From Azadirachta indica (Eukaryota > Streptophyta > Magnoliopsida > Sapindales > Meliaceae): DNA of 64,000 bases. Each line of letters begins with the position of its first letter. The stretch's first letter is position 1. Under the pieces are notes generated by a model. The model had not been told where the DNA came from. It ran no database searches and saw only the letters and a list, made by a program, of their open reading frames with translations. This document shows positions 63,671-64,000 of the stretch, one piece after another. The stretch covers positions 12,546,913 through 12,610,912 of the forward strand of contig CM040450.1 in NCBI GenBank assembly GCA_022749755.1, read 5' to 3'. Made by a program: the position numbers and the translations under genes.

Positions 63671-64000
63671 GGCTAGTTTGCTTAATTGCGCCTACAACTT
63701 GCCAGTACTATCCCTTCATTTCCAAGACAACACAATTAATGATGAGAAAAATTATTATTAAATTCGAAATTTGTATTTCTCAATTAAAATTATGACACTA
63801 TTTAATTTTTTTATGTTTATACAAAAAAATGTTTATTTATAAGTCAAATTTAGTTATCGTGATTCGTGCAGCCTGAATTTTTTGTATACTTTTATTTCTT
63901 GATAGAAATCTAGCTCCATTTTGACAATAGACATTGAATTTTTTTCTTCGAAAAAAAAAAAAATCTTAGGTCCCTCTAAATAGTGTACATTTTTCTCTAT
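63671..64000. other. Window end, AT-rich spacer
   Basis: No gene or repeat of note beyond short A/T runs. Confidence 0.5.

Overview
This window looks like a nuclear chromosome segment of a eudicot plant. It is strongly AT-rich. Its genes are split by short introns with GT..AG borders, and the intergenic DNA is full of A/T runs and microsatellites. Every confident protein belongs to a family known from land plants or eudicots: CDPK, P-class PPR, WVD2-like TPX2 protein, fasciclin-like arabinogalactan protein, RHF2A-type RING ligase and Fra a 1-associated protein. The species cannot be named from this sequence. Exons were joined by hand at GT..AG borders that keep the frame and the family alignment. 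Every spliced CDS total is divisible by three.

Layout: 981-4573 (+) START/polyketide-cyclase-like lipid-transport protein, 644 aa; 5788-8482 (+) HSCB Fe-S co-chaperone, 272 aa; 9670-12777 (-) intronless PPR protein, 1035 aa, sharing a 608-bp divergent promoter region with 13386-15052 (+), a Fra a 1-associated protein, 182 aa; 17671-20698 (+) calcium-dependent protein kinase of the CPK1/2/20 type, 614 aa; 24866-27324 (+) WVD2-like microtubule protein, 490 aa, with a leader intron; 28362-29222 (+) a decayed UGT73-type glycosyltransferase pseudogene; 30764-32962 (-) two-FAS1-domain FLA protein, 453 aa; 37862-40643 (-) RHF2A-type RING-H2 ligase, 377 aa, with a leader intron; 49799-50263 (-) a conserved plant protein of unknown function, 154 aa; 58914-59273 (-) an 86-aa two-exon small membrane protein; and 63357-63461 (-) a candidate 34-aa hydrophobic peptide under a triple G-box. 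The left 41 kb is gene-dense. The right 22 kb is an AT-rich gene desert with a few GC-richer islands and fragments of dispersed repeats.

The genes do not form an operon or pathway. They are ordinary independently transcribed plant genes. From memory, five of them (START-like, HSCB, PPR, FLA17-type, and the 154-aa unknown) fall in the same relative order as the Arabidopsis At5g06440 to At5g06380 interval, so this may be a conserved syntenic block with insertions.

The items most worth a second look are the small membrane protein with a PP1-docking-like KVRF motif, the UGT pseudogene, the PPR protein built from two similar halves, the acidic tandem duplication in the START-like protein, a fresh 70-bp tandem duplication in an RHF2A intron, a hairpin in the FLA intron, and the 34-aa ORF. 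No CRISPR array, phage, defence system, intact transposon, rRNA or tRNA gene was seen.
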